From positions 72,805,730 to 72,869,729 of the forward strand of contig NC_133933.1 of assembly GCF_031877795.1 (NCBI RefSeq): a stretch of 64,000 bases of DNA, given 5' to 3'. Below the pieces are notes generated by a model. The model made no database searches, was not told where the DNA came from, and saw only the letters and a list, made by a program, of their open reading frames with translations. Shown piece after piece: positions 38,501 to 52,000 of the stretch. Origin of the DNA: Strix aluco (Eukaryota > Chordata > Aves > Strigiformes > Strigidae). Both the position numbers and the translations under genes were made by a program. Each line of letters starts with the position of its first letter. The stretch's first letter is position 1.

Positions 38501-41500
38501 AGCTCAAAAGGTTCACATACAGTAATAACATGTAAGTTCAACTTTCAGCAGAGTATGCCCTATTTCTAAACAATGGAAGTTAGCAGACAAAAAAACATTT
38601 TGAGTGAGAAGACAAAAACTGAATGACTTCACTCATTACTTTAGGAGTCAAACTTTTAGAAAGGAAACTATAAAAATATCACAAAGATAATTTAGAAGAA
38701 AGTATAAATTAATATTTGATATGGACTATCTACTTGTTAGTCAGACAAATCATCTCCCCTGTCTTTCTTTTTTTACTTATTTACAAGGTGATCTCTTTCT
38801 ACTGGAAAGATAACTCCGTTTCAGTCTTGCTCCTATAATACCTTTAAACCAAAGGTGGAGCATTGCTTTCAGAGGCTGCAAAGAAACAGAAATTCCTATT
38901 ATTTTCTTCTAAGCAATCTGTAATTCTTTCCTTGATCTCACCCTGATGACAACCTTTATAAACATACCATAAAATTAACTGAAGTCATTCACGGGCTTGG
39001 TTCCTATACTGGATTCCCATCAGTCATATTCTGTTTGATGGTAGCTATGAGACTGTTTGTCTTCAGAGCGTTAGTCAGAAATTGATAGTAGCAAAATCAG
39101 TTCCATCATTAAAGAACATATGGTTCTACATACAGAGAGCTTTATAAGCTCATTGTGTGACCTGATCACCATATTTTGTGTCACCGCAAAAATTAGTTCA
39201 GTAACTATTTACATTCACTATTTTTGATACCAAATGTTTAAAGAGTTATCACTGCAAGAAGCTTTTTTATCATGAGTTATAATGCTGTGACATGGGTTTA
39301 GCTCATTTGCACAGAGTATACATATTCACCCCATGCTTCTACATAGCTGGAGAACTGGACAGGAGAGAAGATATAAACTTCAGAGTTTCAGCAGCAGTGC
39401 TAGCTGAAGTAGCTCTTCTCCAGTTTCTTTCCTAACCCTAGAAGTCCTTCTGATCTTTGCACTGCATAGACTACAGCAGATCAGCTATCTGGTCAGATTC
39501 AAAATAAATTAAAAAGAGGGAACTTCCCAAATAGGCATGAAACCTACAGTTCAGCAGAGCTAATACACTATCCAAGTGCACCTCTCCATGGCATTGCATT
39601 ATCCTGCCAGGATATTCTACCAGGCTTTCTCATTTGTGGGATGGCAGGGGGTGTTTTGGCCTCTGCTATAATCAGACTAGTAGATGTGGCTCCAAGAAAC
39701 CATACTGACTTTTTTTTTTTTGGCATGTCATTGATTAGTAATTCAATTGAAGTGACCAGGTGCTTTGCAATTTTCACTGGAACACCAGAGAAATAGACTA
39801 TTTCAAATGATGTAGAACACAGCCTTTTAAAAGCGAGGGTGGAGTGTCTTTTTGTTCTTGGCTTTTTTTCCCCCTGGAAGTCCTCATATAGAAGAATTCC
39901 CCACATTTTAGTCTTCAGTTGAGAAATAATTAATCAGCTAATTTTTACTGCACAGAAAAATGAATCCTATTTGGACCAGTTTGTTTTCTGTTGTAAAAGG
40001 AAAAGGCTATCATTTTACTTGACTAAAGAAAGCTATAACTAGATGAGTAAAATGTGTGGAGGAAAAAGCAGCTTAAATACTAGCATGCTGATGAAATGAT
40101 ATCATCAGGATGAAATGATTATGTGGTCTCCTTGAATAGGTGCGCACCCAGCCACTACGACTCTTGCCATTTCCTCAAATTGACCCAAAAGGCTCACATT
40201 GTTATGTCTCTGCTAATCTGCATGATCCTCCCTCGCATGCTGACTTTGCAAGGACAGCTGTATTTCTGCAATCAGTTGAAATGTTTCTTTTGAAAATGTG
40301 GTTATTCAATACATAGTTTTTAATGAGGTATTACTATAAGGGCTGTACTGTGTAGTCCCCCTAAGGATAAACTTACTCCAGATGAAAAGGATCATCTGGT
40401 TTAAAATGGTTAAAGTTGAATTTTTTTCTGATTTACTTTCAGCTAAGTATAACAGGAGATAAGATACTTACCCTTTTTAAAACAGGGCCTAATCCTGCAG
40501 TCTGCACAGGCTGATTGAAAGAGTTACATTTAGCTGAAAAATATGTATTTGTGAACTGTACTCAAAAATTCCAGACAGGTAGACTGAAAATTAGAAATGA
40601 AATGTTTGGAGATCACTCACCCAATCAAGCCCCTGCAAATCTTGGTGTTGACTCATACCATATCTATCAGACTCACTAAGGTCTGGAATATGTGACTTAA
40701 AATAAGGAAAGAATCTCCTCATAAGATTTCTGTTCAAAAACACCAAAGTAACCCCATCATAACAGTATTATGATGTGCCTGCTTTGGTCATGAAGCAGAA
40801 CTGATAGTTTCAATCAAATAAAAAATAATGTTGAAGGGGAAAATAACCCTCTTATCCAACTTATTATTCCTAAAATGAAGCAAAAATATTTTTAAATTTT
40901 GTACAAAAATTGAAGCAGAGCTGCTCCTCATCACCTACTCCCTTCTCCACATTTGTTCCTCCCTCCCCTGAACTTATATAAAACCTGTGACATAAACTCA
41001 CACTAGATTTCTCTTTTTGTGCTTTCCTGCTTCTAAAGTCCCTTAGGAAAGACTCAGCACTATGCTAGTTTCTTCTACTGCATGTTTCTTTCCCCTATAT
41101 TAATAGTACTGTCCCTGGAACCAAACAATAATTCTCATCCTTCTTTACTCGTTCTCATACCATCAATTCCTGAAATACATTTTCAAACTTTTACTATTTC
41201 CTTGACCATTCTCCCATTACAAAATATCTGAATACTTCTGGAAAGAGCAGATTTATATATCATAAAGAATGCAGTGAGCGAGTGGCCCAACTGTTTTCTT
41301 ACACCTGTTTGGCAGAAAGAGTTTGCATTCCATTTGAAAGGTAATGACTAGTGTATAACCCAAATCTTTCCCTTCTCCCTGAAAGGAACTATGCTCAGTG
41401 CAGTGGAAAGATATAGCCTGACCTTCTTCTTTCAGGAAAACAGCATTTGATTCAATTATGGAAGATTTTCAGAGGTGGGAAGGTTAAAAGAATTGTTTCA

Positions 41501-44500
41501 GTCTGCATTTATATGATCAGAGTTCCTGCTTCATGTGTTTAAATAATTCTAAAAGGACAAAAATAATTATCTGAATAAAAAAAAAATCTATATTTATTTC
41601 TCAATATTTTATAATCCAATGCTTCTGTATACCCACTGAAAAGTAATGCCAATGTAATTTCTTAAGAAAAGGACACTACTGCATTTTCTACTTGCTTCCA
41701 GCAATGTTTTTAATGCAGCTGCTCTTGCTATATCTAATATGTTTAGTTACAGTAGCCATGAAAACCTCAAAATGGGTATAAGGTTTTGCAGCTTCAGCAT
41801 ATTACAAGTTTAGCAGTCTCCGGGAAGGATGAGCCATCTACTTAATCTTTATGATAGTACACTAAGTGCTGGAGTCTAACATCAGAAAATGCTTTTGTCG
41901 GGTCAAACATTAGTATTTTTATTAATATTTTTAAATCCAAAGAAATTGAATAACATATCACAATTTTGGTACAGCTTTAAGAATGGTAGATGATGAAATA
42001 TTTTGCTTCACTTAAATAACTGTCATTAAAAAGTATGTTTCTTAATGGGGCTTTTGCCTGAGTGAGTCAGTTCAGATTCAGAATTAATGTTTATTTCTTT
42101 CTTGTACTTTCCAGCACCCCACAGAAGTAAGACAGACATACAAGCTTAAGTAAAGCACAAATAGATAACCTTTTACAGGGGATTATCAACTAAACTAATC
42201 TCTTCTGACTTGATACCCATCTCAATATCCATCTCTTGATTAAAAGCTTTCAGGAATTCTAGCAGACCCCTAAAATTGAGATTTTTTAGTAAAGCAAGAT
42301 CCAGAGCTCAGCTCCAGTACTAATCCCCATCTAGCTACCAATCCTTTGCATATGTTAAGGGAAAGAGAGAGAAAGGGAAAGAACCTTTATGCACTGAGAT
42401 TTACTGAAAATGTATGCTTTTTAAGTTGGATTTCATTAAAACACTTTTACAAAACATTTTGGTTTGCGATTATCTCCTTCCTCTACCTTTATGGAGAAAA
42501 AAGTCATAAAATACAAAGAATACAAGGAAATCCAATTATCTCATGGCTCTGTAGCATTTACTTTAAAAACCAGAATATTTACCAACTCCAAATGGACTGC
42601 TAGTTAAAATTTGAAAAACTCTGGATCAACAAACCTACTAGTCCACCCAGGATGAAATGCAAATCAAACAAGAGAAATTCAGGTTGACACAAAAATCTTC
42701 CTTTTGCTTTGGAACAATCTAACCCAATAAAATGGATGTTTGGGAGTACAGGATTATATGGTCTTTTTAAAGAGAGATTTAAATTTACCAAAACAAATTA
42801 GAGCAGGAAAATATTTTAATAAAGACAGAATCCATTAAAGTTTGAAACTGGCTTCATGCTACAAGCTACAGTGTGAATGTGAGATCAAAATAGCAGAAAG
42901 GTAAATTGTATCACATTTACAGTAAGATGAAAGAAATTAATAACATAGTTTACTATGCTGTAATTAATGTTTTGCTATGTCTGGACCATCCTTCCACCAT
43001 TTCTTTTCTATTTGTCATGCATATTTTACTTAAACAAATGTAGTCTAGACCCATCTTTAAAATGCTTGTTTGGGAAAATCGCGCTTAACATATCCAAAAG
43101 CTGACTTAGGTACTCCTCTGTTGTAGGAGCTAAGGCTGAAAGCACTGTGGCCTTTTAACCCAGTCTGTCCATACATGTAGGACAAGCTCCTCATATTTCT
43201 TCTCACAACATACAATGTTCTTAGCACTCGTAGTATCTAGAAAGTGAAAAAAATATGACTAAATACTTTTTAACATAAACAATTAGATAATCAGGTGTTA
43301 ATATGAAATATTTAACAGCAAGACCCTCCAAATGAATTAGAAAATACAATGTTGGATAATCTAACCAATCTGAAATTTAACATATGATTGAAACCTAGTG
43401 CGTTCAGTGTAACAATCTGATAAAAATGGGTCCAGGAAATCAAGAAACAACTCTTTAGTCAGTTCATCTTTACAGAATCATAAGAATCCTCCAGATATTC
43501 TAGATATATAATCAAACAGAACCAGGACAACATCAAACTATATTTAATAGAGGGGACTTAAAATTCACCTGTATGTAACCGAACACAAGACAGCTTCCAG
43601 CACCTCTTATTGAAACCAAATTAGTTTTCCCTTTCTTGCCTTCAGAAGAGCAACTGTGCTTTCCTGTAGCTAACACAATTAAGTCATATTCCTCAGAGGA
43701 AGGATGAGAAATAAATTCCAACAGGACTCACCTCTCTTTTATCTTGCTTTAATTATGATTCAATTCAGAAGCATATCCAAGTAACACATCTTGGCAAAAT
43801 GAAGATGTTTTACTCACTACAAAGGACTGTAGAACCTTCTGGCACTCAGAAAATTCACTCATATCAGGAGATGAAAGGTTGGAAGTGAGGGAGTCAGGGA
43901 GTCAGTCATCCAGATTTCCAGTGAGTTTGCAATGATTCTGCCTTGGACACCTTCCAGACTTCCTTAATAATATTAATTAATAACATGGAATAGCACTCTT
44001 CCCCTCATAAATTGCCAGTCATCACAGTTCAAAATTTAGAAAAATCAAACAAACCTTATCAAGACTTTTGGAGGAGGAGCAGATGATTTCAACTTCTTCA
44101 CCTGAAGAGGTGAGGAAGGAGAGGGGAACTACGAAGATTGTCCAGCCTGACATTTCTGGGGTAGGTAAGGGAAGTTTTGAACCTGTTCTACTCTATTTTG
44201 GATGTCAACTGGACTCAAAACATCATTCAGCAGATGAGAGTAACTACAGCAACACCAGCTCATACCTCACCCTGTGCTAGGACCTTTGATGTGGGAAAGT
44301 AATGTGAAATGGCACAGACCTCATTGTCCCCCATGACCAGAATTTAACTCGTTTTGCTGATAGAGTGACATACAAGGACCTGAGTGAACTAGAGAAACAG
44401 ATCAACTACCTTTCACTTTGCAGTGTACAGCAGAGAGCCTTTGGGTCTCAAGAATCTGCATGTGAACTCCACTCTTGCTCTTCTTTCAGTTCAGAAGACA

Positions 44501-45990
44501 TTTACAGTTCTCAGCTATGAGAATGAAAATACAGGACTGGGATCTGAGGCTGTATCTTGCCAGGACTGACATTCAGTGGGGTGGCTAGACACATTTTATG
44601 CATACACATGGAAGAGTAGCCATACGTATATGTGCTAGCATATGCATATGTGTGTGAAAATTTCACTCTCTCTCCCGTATATGTTACAATATTTATAGAT
44701 TTAAAAATAATGTTCTGGAAGAACTCTTCAGCACTGTTTCTTGCTAGAAACAGGTCTCTAAATATTTTGCTCTTAAAAATTTATTGTCATTCTAACACAG
44801 CGAGACCAAATTGGTTGAAAAGGTTATGCACTAAACCCTTATCAAATCATGGATGTATGCTGCTGCAAAATTGGCTGTATAAAAACCTAGGAAATTCCAA
44901 AACCATTTTTTCCTCTTGACATTAACTGAAGTAGCTTATTTTATATGGCTTATTATATGCTCTCACAAATTATAGTGAATACTTTTAAAATGCATTAATC
45001 CTGCTTTACATGAGAACTGTGTGATCTTGGACAAAATAACTGGTATAAAAATATTTAATAACACTTAAGTTTAACTTAAGTTTCTGATGATTTATGTTTT
45101 TTGAGGCATCCATCAAAATAAGGAGGGGACCCAAGTGTCTCTAGACTATGTCATTTTCAATTTATTAACAAGCAGAAAGCAAGAGAAAAAGGACTATATG
45201 TTCTCCTTCCCCCAGCCTCTTTCAGGAAAGCAAACTCCCAAAATGGTTGGAAGAGTTCCAGGTGAGGAGTTGAGTTTTGTGTCTCTGAATTTGGGATGAA
45301 GCAACTGGCAGGGCTCTGTGCCAAAAAGGTGTTGGCTGCCATCATGGCTGTACCCAACGCAGGCTTAGAAGAACAGGAAAGTGTTTCTATTTATTTTTAG
45401 TTGTTTTCTTACTCCTTCTTCTTTTGAAGAAATTCTTATAAAAACGTTTATCTTGTCATCATGTGTAAATTATGTAGTATATTTTCAGTATTAGAGGGTT
45501 ATGTCCACCCCACTGTGGGTTATATATCAAGATTCCTGCAGCTGTTCTGAAAAGTATTTTACTCTGAAGATACTCCAAAGTTCTGGTTGACTTGAATTTG
45601 GAATAAGGATTTTGCCATTATATGCTTTATGAGAGGGAGACTGGTAAATGTCTGGACTTTGGAACTGACTTTGTGATAGTTGGACGGCACATACACATCA
45701 TGTGGTGAATTAGCATGTGGTGTTCTTATGCAAACAATAAAAACAAAACAAAGAAAGAATTAAAAGTGCATTTAAGAAAATGAGTTTCAGCATATGACTA
45801 AAACAATCCCATAATAGCAACAACTTTGCGGTAAAGGTACATACGTGCCAAAAATATCTGCTAGTTAGAAGTCTAGTATTCAAAACCCTCAATTTAGCAG
45901 TAGTACAGATGCTGTTAGTTAACATCGAGTATCAGAAAAATTAAGCGCAGTCTGGAGACCGCACTTCAGAGCAAGATGCAGCAGTCAAAC
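32511..45990. other. Intergenic DNA without a recognisable gene
   Basis: AT-rich sequence with few recognisable repeats. It holds a doubtful CR1 tail (near 32640-32690), a short tandem duplication (33742-33780) and a possible ancient repeat trace at 40485-40515. No exon was identified; frames up to 143 codons (34920-35351) lack any domain I know. Confidence 0.7.
33742..33780. repeat. Two-copy tandem duplication, unit about 19 bp
   Basis: GATGTCTAGACTGTTAAGT is followed directly by GATGTTTAGACTGTTAAGC. There is a single C/T difference within the first 18 bases of the unit. Confidence 0.85.
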
Positions 45991-46080
45991 CTATTGGGGC
46001 AAAACCTTACTCCCATTTTCAGCAGTATAGATCACTTTGGATTTACACCAGTCTAAATGGGGAAAATTTGGCCCAGAATG
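45991..46080. repeat. Possible ancient amniote interspersed-repeat fragment
   Basis: The order GGGGCAAAACCTTACTCCCA, TTTTCAGCAG, TTGGATTTACACCAGTCTAA and AATTTGGCCCAGAATG resembles an old repeat spread widely in sauropsid genomes. The resemblance is from memory and I cannot name the family. Confidence 0.4.
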
Positions 46081-49000
46081 TACCTACAGACAAAAAAACC
46101 CGTCAATAATCCTAAAAAGTAAAAATTATGAACATTACAAAAAGTTCACCTAAAACGTTCTTTATCTCAGCCAATTGATCATTACCCTTCAGCAACTGCA
46201 ATGCTCAGTTGGCTGAGCCTCTAAGAAAATCTAATGCTTAAAGGCAGTGGAAAGAATGGCTCTTATTACCGGAGACAAGATACACAATTCTACATTTTTA
46301 ATACCAACCTTTTAAATCTTAATAACTTCTGTTATTTACCTCAGTTGAACTAAGATTTGGATCCTACTGCAGAACAGATAACAGATAAACAGAGAAAGTA
46401 GCTTGCCTGTCTAAATCATAACTGATGGTATAGTATCATAAAGAAGTTATTGTCCGCAAATTTTTAGTAGCTGGCCTCCTTTCAGATCAAAGGGCTTCAG
46501 TTCTTAGAACCACTTATATTGCAGATTACATCTGTTCTTCCTGGACTTTTCCTACGGGGAAGGGTTTTCCCCGATGCACTTGCTCAAATCTTTCATCTAC
46601 TACTTATGTTCTATATAAATATGGTATTACACTCCAACAAAAAAGAAAAATTGAACTTCAGTAAGGCTGTATTATTTATTACACTTATATAGCTCTGCAG
46701 CTAGAACCGATCAACTACCGTGAAATATTTTCCACAAGTGTCAATTCAGATTTTGAAAAAGATATATATATTTCAGCTTATCTTTTCTCAAGTTAATGAA
46801 GTTTATCATCAGGAATATAGATTTAAGCAATTTAACCACACTTCAGAAAGTATTTACTGAAAGGCATGTTTACATCTGTCTTCTGCAAGCTTCCAGCTAA
46901 GAATTATTACATATGTTCAATCAGGACAAAGAAACATAACATGCAAACTAACTGGCTGATTAGACTCTTGCCTTTCAAATGGCAATCAGGGAAAAGAGAC
47001 GGCTGATCAGTGAGCTAAAAACCGAGACTCACTAGGAATATTCAACAAACAATTCTGAATGGCAAATACACTTGAAGAAACTGAATTATTCATTAACAAT
47101 TCATGGTGAAGAAGAAAAATTTTGTGAATTATCTGCTCAAAAATGTTTTAGAGTACTGCAAGCTGCAAGAAAACATTTAAATAAGAGACATTTGATGTTG
47201 AAAATATAATTAAAATGGATGGTTAATGATAAAAATTTCAGATATACTACAAAATTTGATCAATCAGCACATGACACAGTCTTGTAGGGCAACAAAATTA
47301 ATTTCTTATCAGAGAAACAGAAAAAGATACCTGAAACTGAAAAATACAGAAACAGGATAAAAATTATTTTTTCAGTTACTTCAGATGCCTTCCACTGTTA
47401 TCTTGCTCTTCTACTCAAGGGATATATTGTAACATATATGAGCCAACAATTCTAGCACATCTTTGAATAATAGATTACTCTGACCTAATAAGAATAATTT
47501 AAACAATTTTTGGCAAGTCTCTGTAGATTTAGCATTGGATACTTTTTTCTCTTAATAAGGAACACTTTCAAACAAGGATTCACACACAAAATTGCAACCA
47601 GGTTTTCAAATCCAAAGATTTAAAAAACATGTTATTTACAAGATTTAAGCATGGCTAATAAAACTTTGGGTTGACTCATTTACATGAGTTTTTTATTTCT
47701 GGAAAATTGTATCTGGTTTTTGATCAATTTTTCAAATTTATCACCAAGTGTTGTGTTAGAAAAAAAGATTATACATAGAAAAACATGTATTATGGTAACA
47801 CAGATGCTGCAAGTCTACCATTGCAGCAGTTATAGGGTTGTGTGTCATGGATGGGTAGAACTGCATCTTATTTGCCTAGTGCTAGAGCTTGAATCTTCAT
47901 TAGTTTCTCTACTGACTTCATACAAGTTCAAGAAAGACTGAAGTATACATTAAACTAGTGTAAAGATACAGTTTGAAACCAGTTTATGAAATTCGAAAAA
48001 AAAAATTTTTTGCTTCCCTCTTAATCAGTTACCTCCTGCAATGTTTTTGTTATTAGATCTCCACAGTTAACAATGTAGGGAAAACCTTGCTTTTTACTGT
48101 ATGGAAAATACCAGGAACAACCTGCCCCCCAGTTTAATTTTCCACAAGAAGCAGAATTTGATTGTGTCTTTTATCAACGCTGTCTTAGCCTTGAAATTTG
48201 GGGAGTAGTTATGTATATGAATAAAAACCACTGGAAACAGAGAACAAATTTGACTCTGCAATTCAGAAACATTCCCCTGCCAGTCGCTCCACTTATGTGC
48301 TGAACAACTCTCAGAGAAAATGTTTTGATGTATTTCTTTATATCCTCAAGAATGTCCTCCTCCAACAGTTCACATGTCTCTGGTGTAGATTAGTTATGGA
48401 CCTTTCATGCTGATGAGGTAATCCCCTTAATGTACTATACACCATAGGATATCCTCCTCCTCTGTTTCATGTTCTGACACTGGTAAAGGTCAGGAAAGTG
48501 TTTCATGTGGTGCTAGACTCTATTTAAATGGGAAATTACAAGAACAGACTGAAATTTATTTTTCTCTGGGTTTCCAAGCATAGTACAAAGCAGCCTAGGT
48601 AAAAAAGGATTGAGTGCATCTTGTATTAGAAGTACAGACAGTTTTGATTGAAATTTGATATTAAACTCTAAAGATTTATTTCCAATATAGTGACTGGTAA
48701 CACAGTGGTACTGATACAGTAAGATGAGATCCATACTGTAACTGCTAAGTTTACTCATAGAAAATGTAGACTTCACATCAAACAGTAACAACATAAAAAT
48801 AATTTATGTTGAATGCAAAAATTACTGCTCTAAACACATGACTTTTATTAAAAGTATACTTCCTCTGTAACAGAGGCATGTAAAAATTAAATTAACTCAG
48901 AAATAAAGATATTTTGTTACACAAATTATGTCTCAAACATGGTCCACATTTCTTTTCAAGAGGGATGCAGAGCAGAGTTGAACTTACTAAGCTCTAAAAA

Positions 49001-52000
49001 TATTATACACAAGCTTTTTAAACAAACATTATAATTTTACATGAAATTTGCAAGAGAAAACTTGAAAACAGTATTTCAAAAGTGTTTCTTTACTATTAGG
49101 AGTATTTCGTTTGTTTGTGCAGTAACTGCATGTTAGTTTTTTAACAAACTGATATTAGTACAATTTATAAAGTCCCAGTTGTGGTACAGCTTTAAATGTT
49201 CAGTTCTAATTTTTTGAAGTTTTCTCAAAAGAATATGCATTCCTCAAAAAATATAAAGAAAATGAAACAAAATGGTTTTTAATCAATAATTAACACACTA
49301 AAGAACAAATTAAATTGTCTTTATTCATGTTTACATTGGATCTGATGCTTTCTTAATTTTTGTTAATAAGGAGAAAAAAAAAAAAAAGCTTTTTTTGGGG
49401 GAAGGCAGCTTTTCCACAATTTTTAAGCAAAAGTAACAGCATTGCTAACAAAGGTTCATCTTGTGAATTGTCTCCCCAACGGACCATCTAAGTTTGATAA
49501 GGAACATGAAGCATTTGCTTCACCTACTCTTTTCACTATTTAAAGCCCAGTACCTGTTGGCATTACTTTGGTTCCAGTGTAAATGTTCTGCCACAATGCA
49601 ACCATCCTCTCCTTTCCCTCTCTTCCCTTTAACATTGAAGTTAGGGGGTGGAAAAAAAGGAGCAGAAAATACTGGGAAGAAACTCTGCTTAGTCTTCAAA
49701 TTTAAGAATATTAGGAATGTTACGGAAACTGGAAGACTTCTCTGGGATATGAGTCATAGTTGGATTTTCATCTTGAATAAATGAATATGATATTAAATAT
49801 TTAGCAAAAAAACCCATTAAAATATCTATTAGCCCCCTGTAGTTAGCAAAAAAACCCAAACCAAACTAAAAACCTGAACAAAAATTTAAAATAATGTAAC
49901 AAAAATCTTATCCATTCTCAACTGGAAAGTAGCCTGATATTTTAAATTGATGGGTTCTTCAGAGAATAAAACATAGCCCCAGGTAGTCTAAGTTCCATCT
50001 GGACTTTTATACATTAGAAAATACGTGGCATTTGAGCTGAAAAAAAAAAAATCTACATTTCCTAAAAGGTGTATACATAAAATCCAGTATGTGCAGAGAA
50101 GGTCTTTAAACATCAGAACAAACATTTTAAACTACAGTTAGTAGAGACAAAATAATACCTTCTTGGTAAATCACCAAATTTCTAAGACATCATTTTAGAA
50201 ATACGTGGCTTTCTGCTTCACCAGGAACTTCACAAAAAAGAGCCATTAGAAGAGTTCTCTTAGAAGAAAGGAGTATCCAGATTATCCCATCCTCTTCCCT
50301 TGTGAAAGTGGGCAAGCAAGAAGTAGGAAAAAAACGTGTTAGCAGAAATACCCAAGGTACAATTCAGGTCAATACACAAACATTTGTTTTGGAGAAGTTC
50401 AGTGTAATTAAGCATCCATTCAACCCAAGTAAAGATGATTTGGAAAGGTGTTTTCTTTTTACTTCCAGGAAAACCGTGCAAAAGATGCTAGGTTCATGAA
50501 AATAATATGCCAAAGTAAAACTGCTGTGCTTGCACTCATCCTGTGTTTTTAATATTGCCTATTCTTCCAACTCTTGGCTATAGCTGCACTGCCAGCTAGC
50601 TGTTTAGCAGATAAAAAAAGTTCAACATAAGGCATGGTAGTGTGAGCAGTAACATTAAAAATTCTTTGTTTGTAGGTACAAAATTATAGTACAATTAACG
50701 CCTTCTCAAGACAGTAAGTTATTCTATACCTTGCTGAGACTTAACTTCAAAAATTGCAGGCAACAAAAAGTACCATCAAACCCTAGGTCCTACTTTCACA
50801 ACCTCACAATGTTTGTGTTTATGCTACATATATACAGAAATATTGAAGTGAACAGGGAAATGCAAGCAATATTTCAGAAGTCTTGTGTAAGGGTTACTAG
50901 CTCCTATGCTTGGTTTCTCCCTGAAGACTAATGGTTTTGGGGAATGTTTAATATTTGAATTTTACTCACAATTTAGGATAGCCTAAAGCAAATTAATTAG
51001 AATATTCTATATTAATGTCCATAAGAGCACAGAAAAACCTACAGGAAAGGTTAGAAAAAGCTAGAAAATTCTCCAGGGCAGACCTGCTATAGAATCATGT
51101 GGAAAGACTCCAAGGCCATTCCACTACTGACATCTGAAGAAATTCCCCCAGGATGTCACAGATACAGCAGTGTGTCTCCCAAGACCTGGATATCTGCTCA
51201 GAGCAGATCCTTACTTCACACACCCATGGCTAGGAGGAGTGCACATGCCACAGAGCCACAATAGCTGAGACCATGGGAAGTGTCATACTCTGCCATGACT
51301 CTGAGACTGAAGCTTTCTTCTGCACGGGTATCTTCTGAGACAGTGGATTCAAACTAATTTCAGATCATTTGACTGCAAGACATTGTATAAATCTGAAATA
51401 CCACCAGTGATGAAGCTAGACTCTGTTTTTTTCCTATTGGGAACCGTTCTTGGCCAACTGTTCCTTCTCTCCTTCACATTTTACAAACTTCTGTCAAAGA
51501 GAGGAAGAGAACTTCACCTAGCGGTTGACTCCTTTGAAACTTTTTCCTTAAATTCTCTTGAACTTGGTATACATTGAAAAGCCAACAGACTGCTGAAGGG
51601 TTCTTGTACTAACTGCAGTGCCTATTTAAGTTAACCATCTTTGGTAAATTTCCCTTCTTTCCACTAAAAAACAAACACCACCCCTACCACCTCACCCCCC
51701 AAAAAAACCCCACAAATCAACCCAAAAAAATGACAAGTAGTGGTGAAGAGGTATTCTCATTCTTAATTCTGCAGTGACATATATATATATATACACACAC
51801 ACACACATACACACTTACTAATCTGTGACAAGTATCTATAGGTGAACAACCTGTTGGTCATTTAAGCATTTAAATGAAAAATGCATTATTGACCAAATTC
51901 ACATAAAGAATATTAATGTCCTTCAAAGAAAACTGATAGTTAATCCATTCTTTTTGCAGTAGTGGATTTTTAAATGCTGTTGCTGCCCTAAAATAAAACT

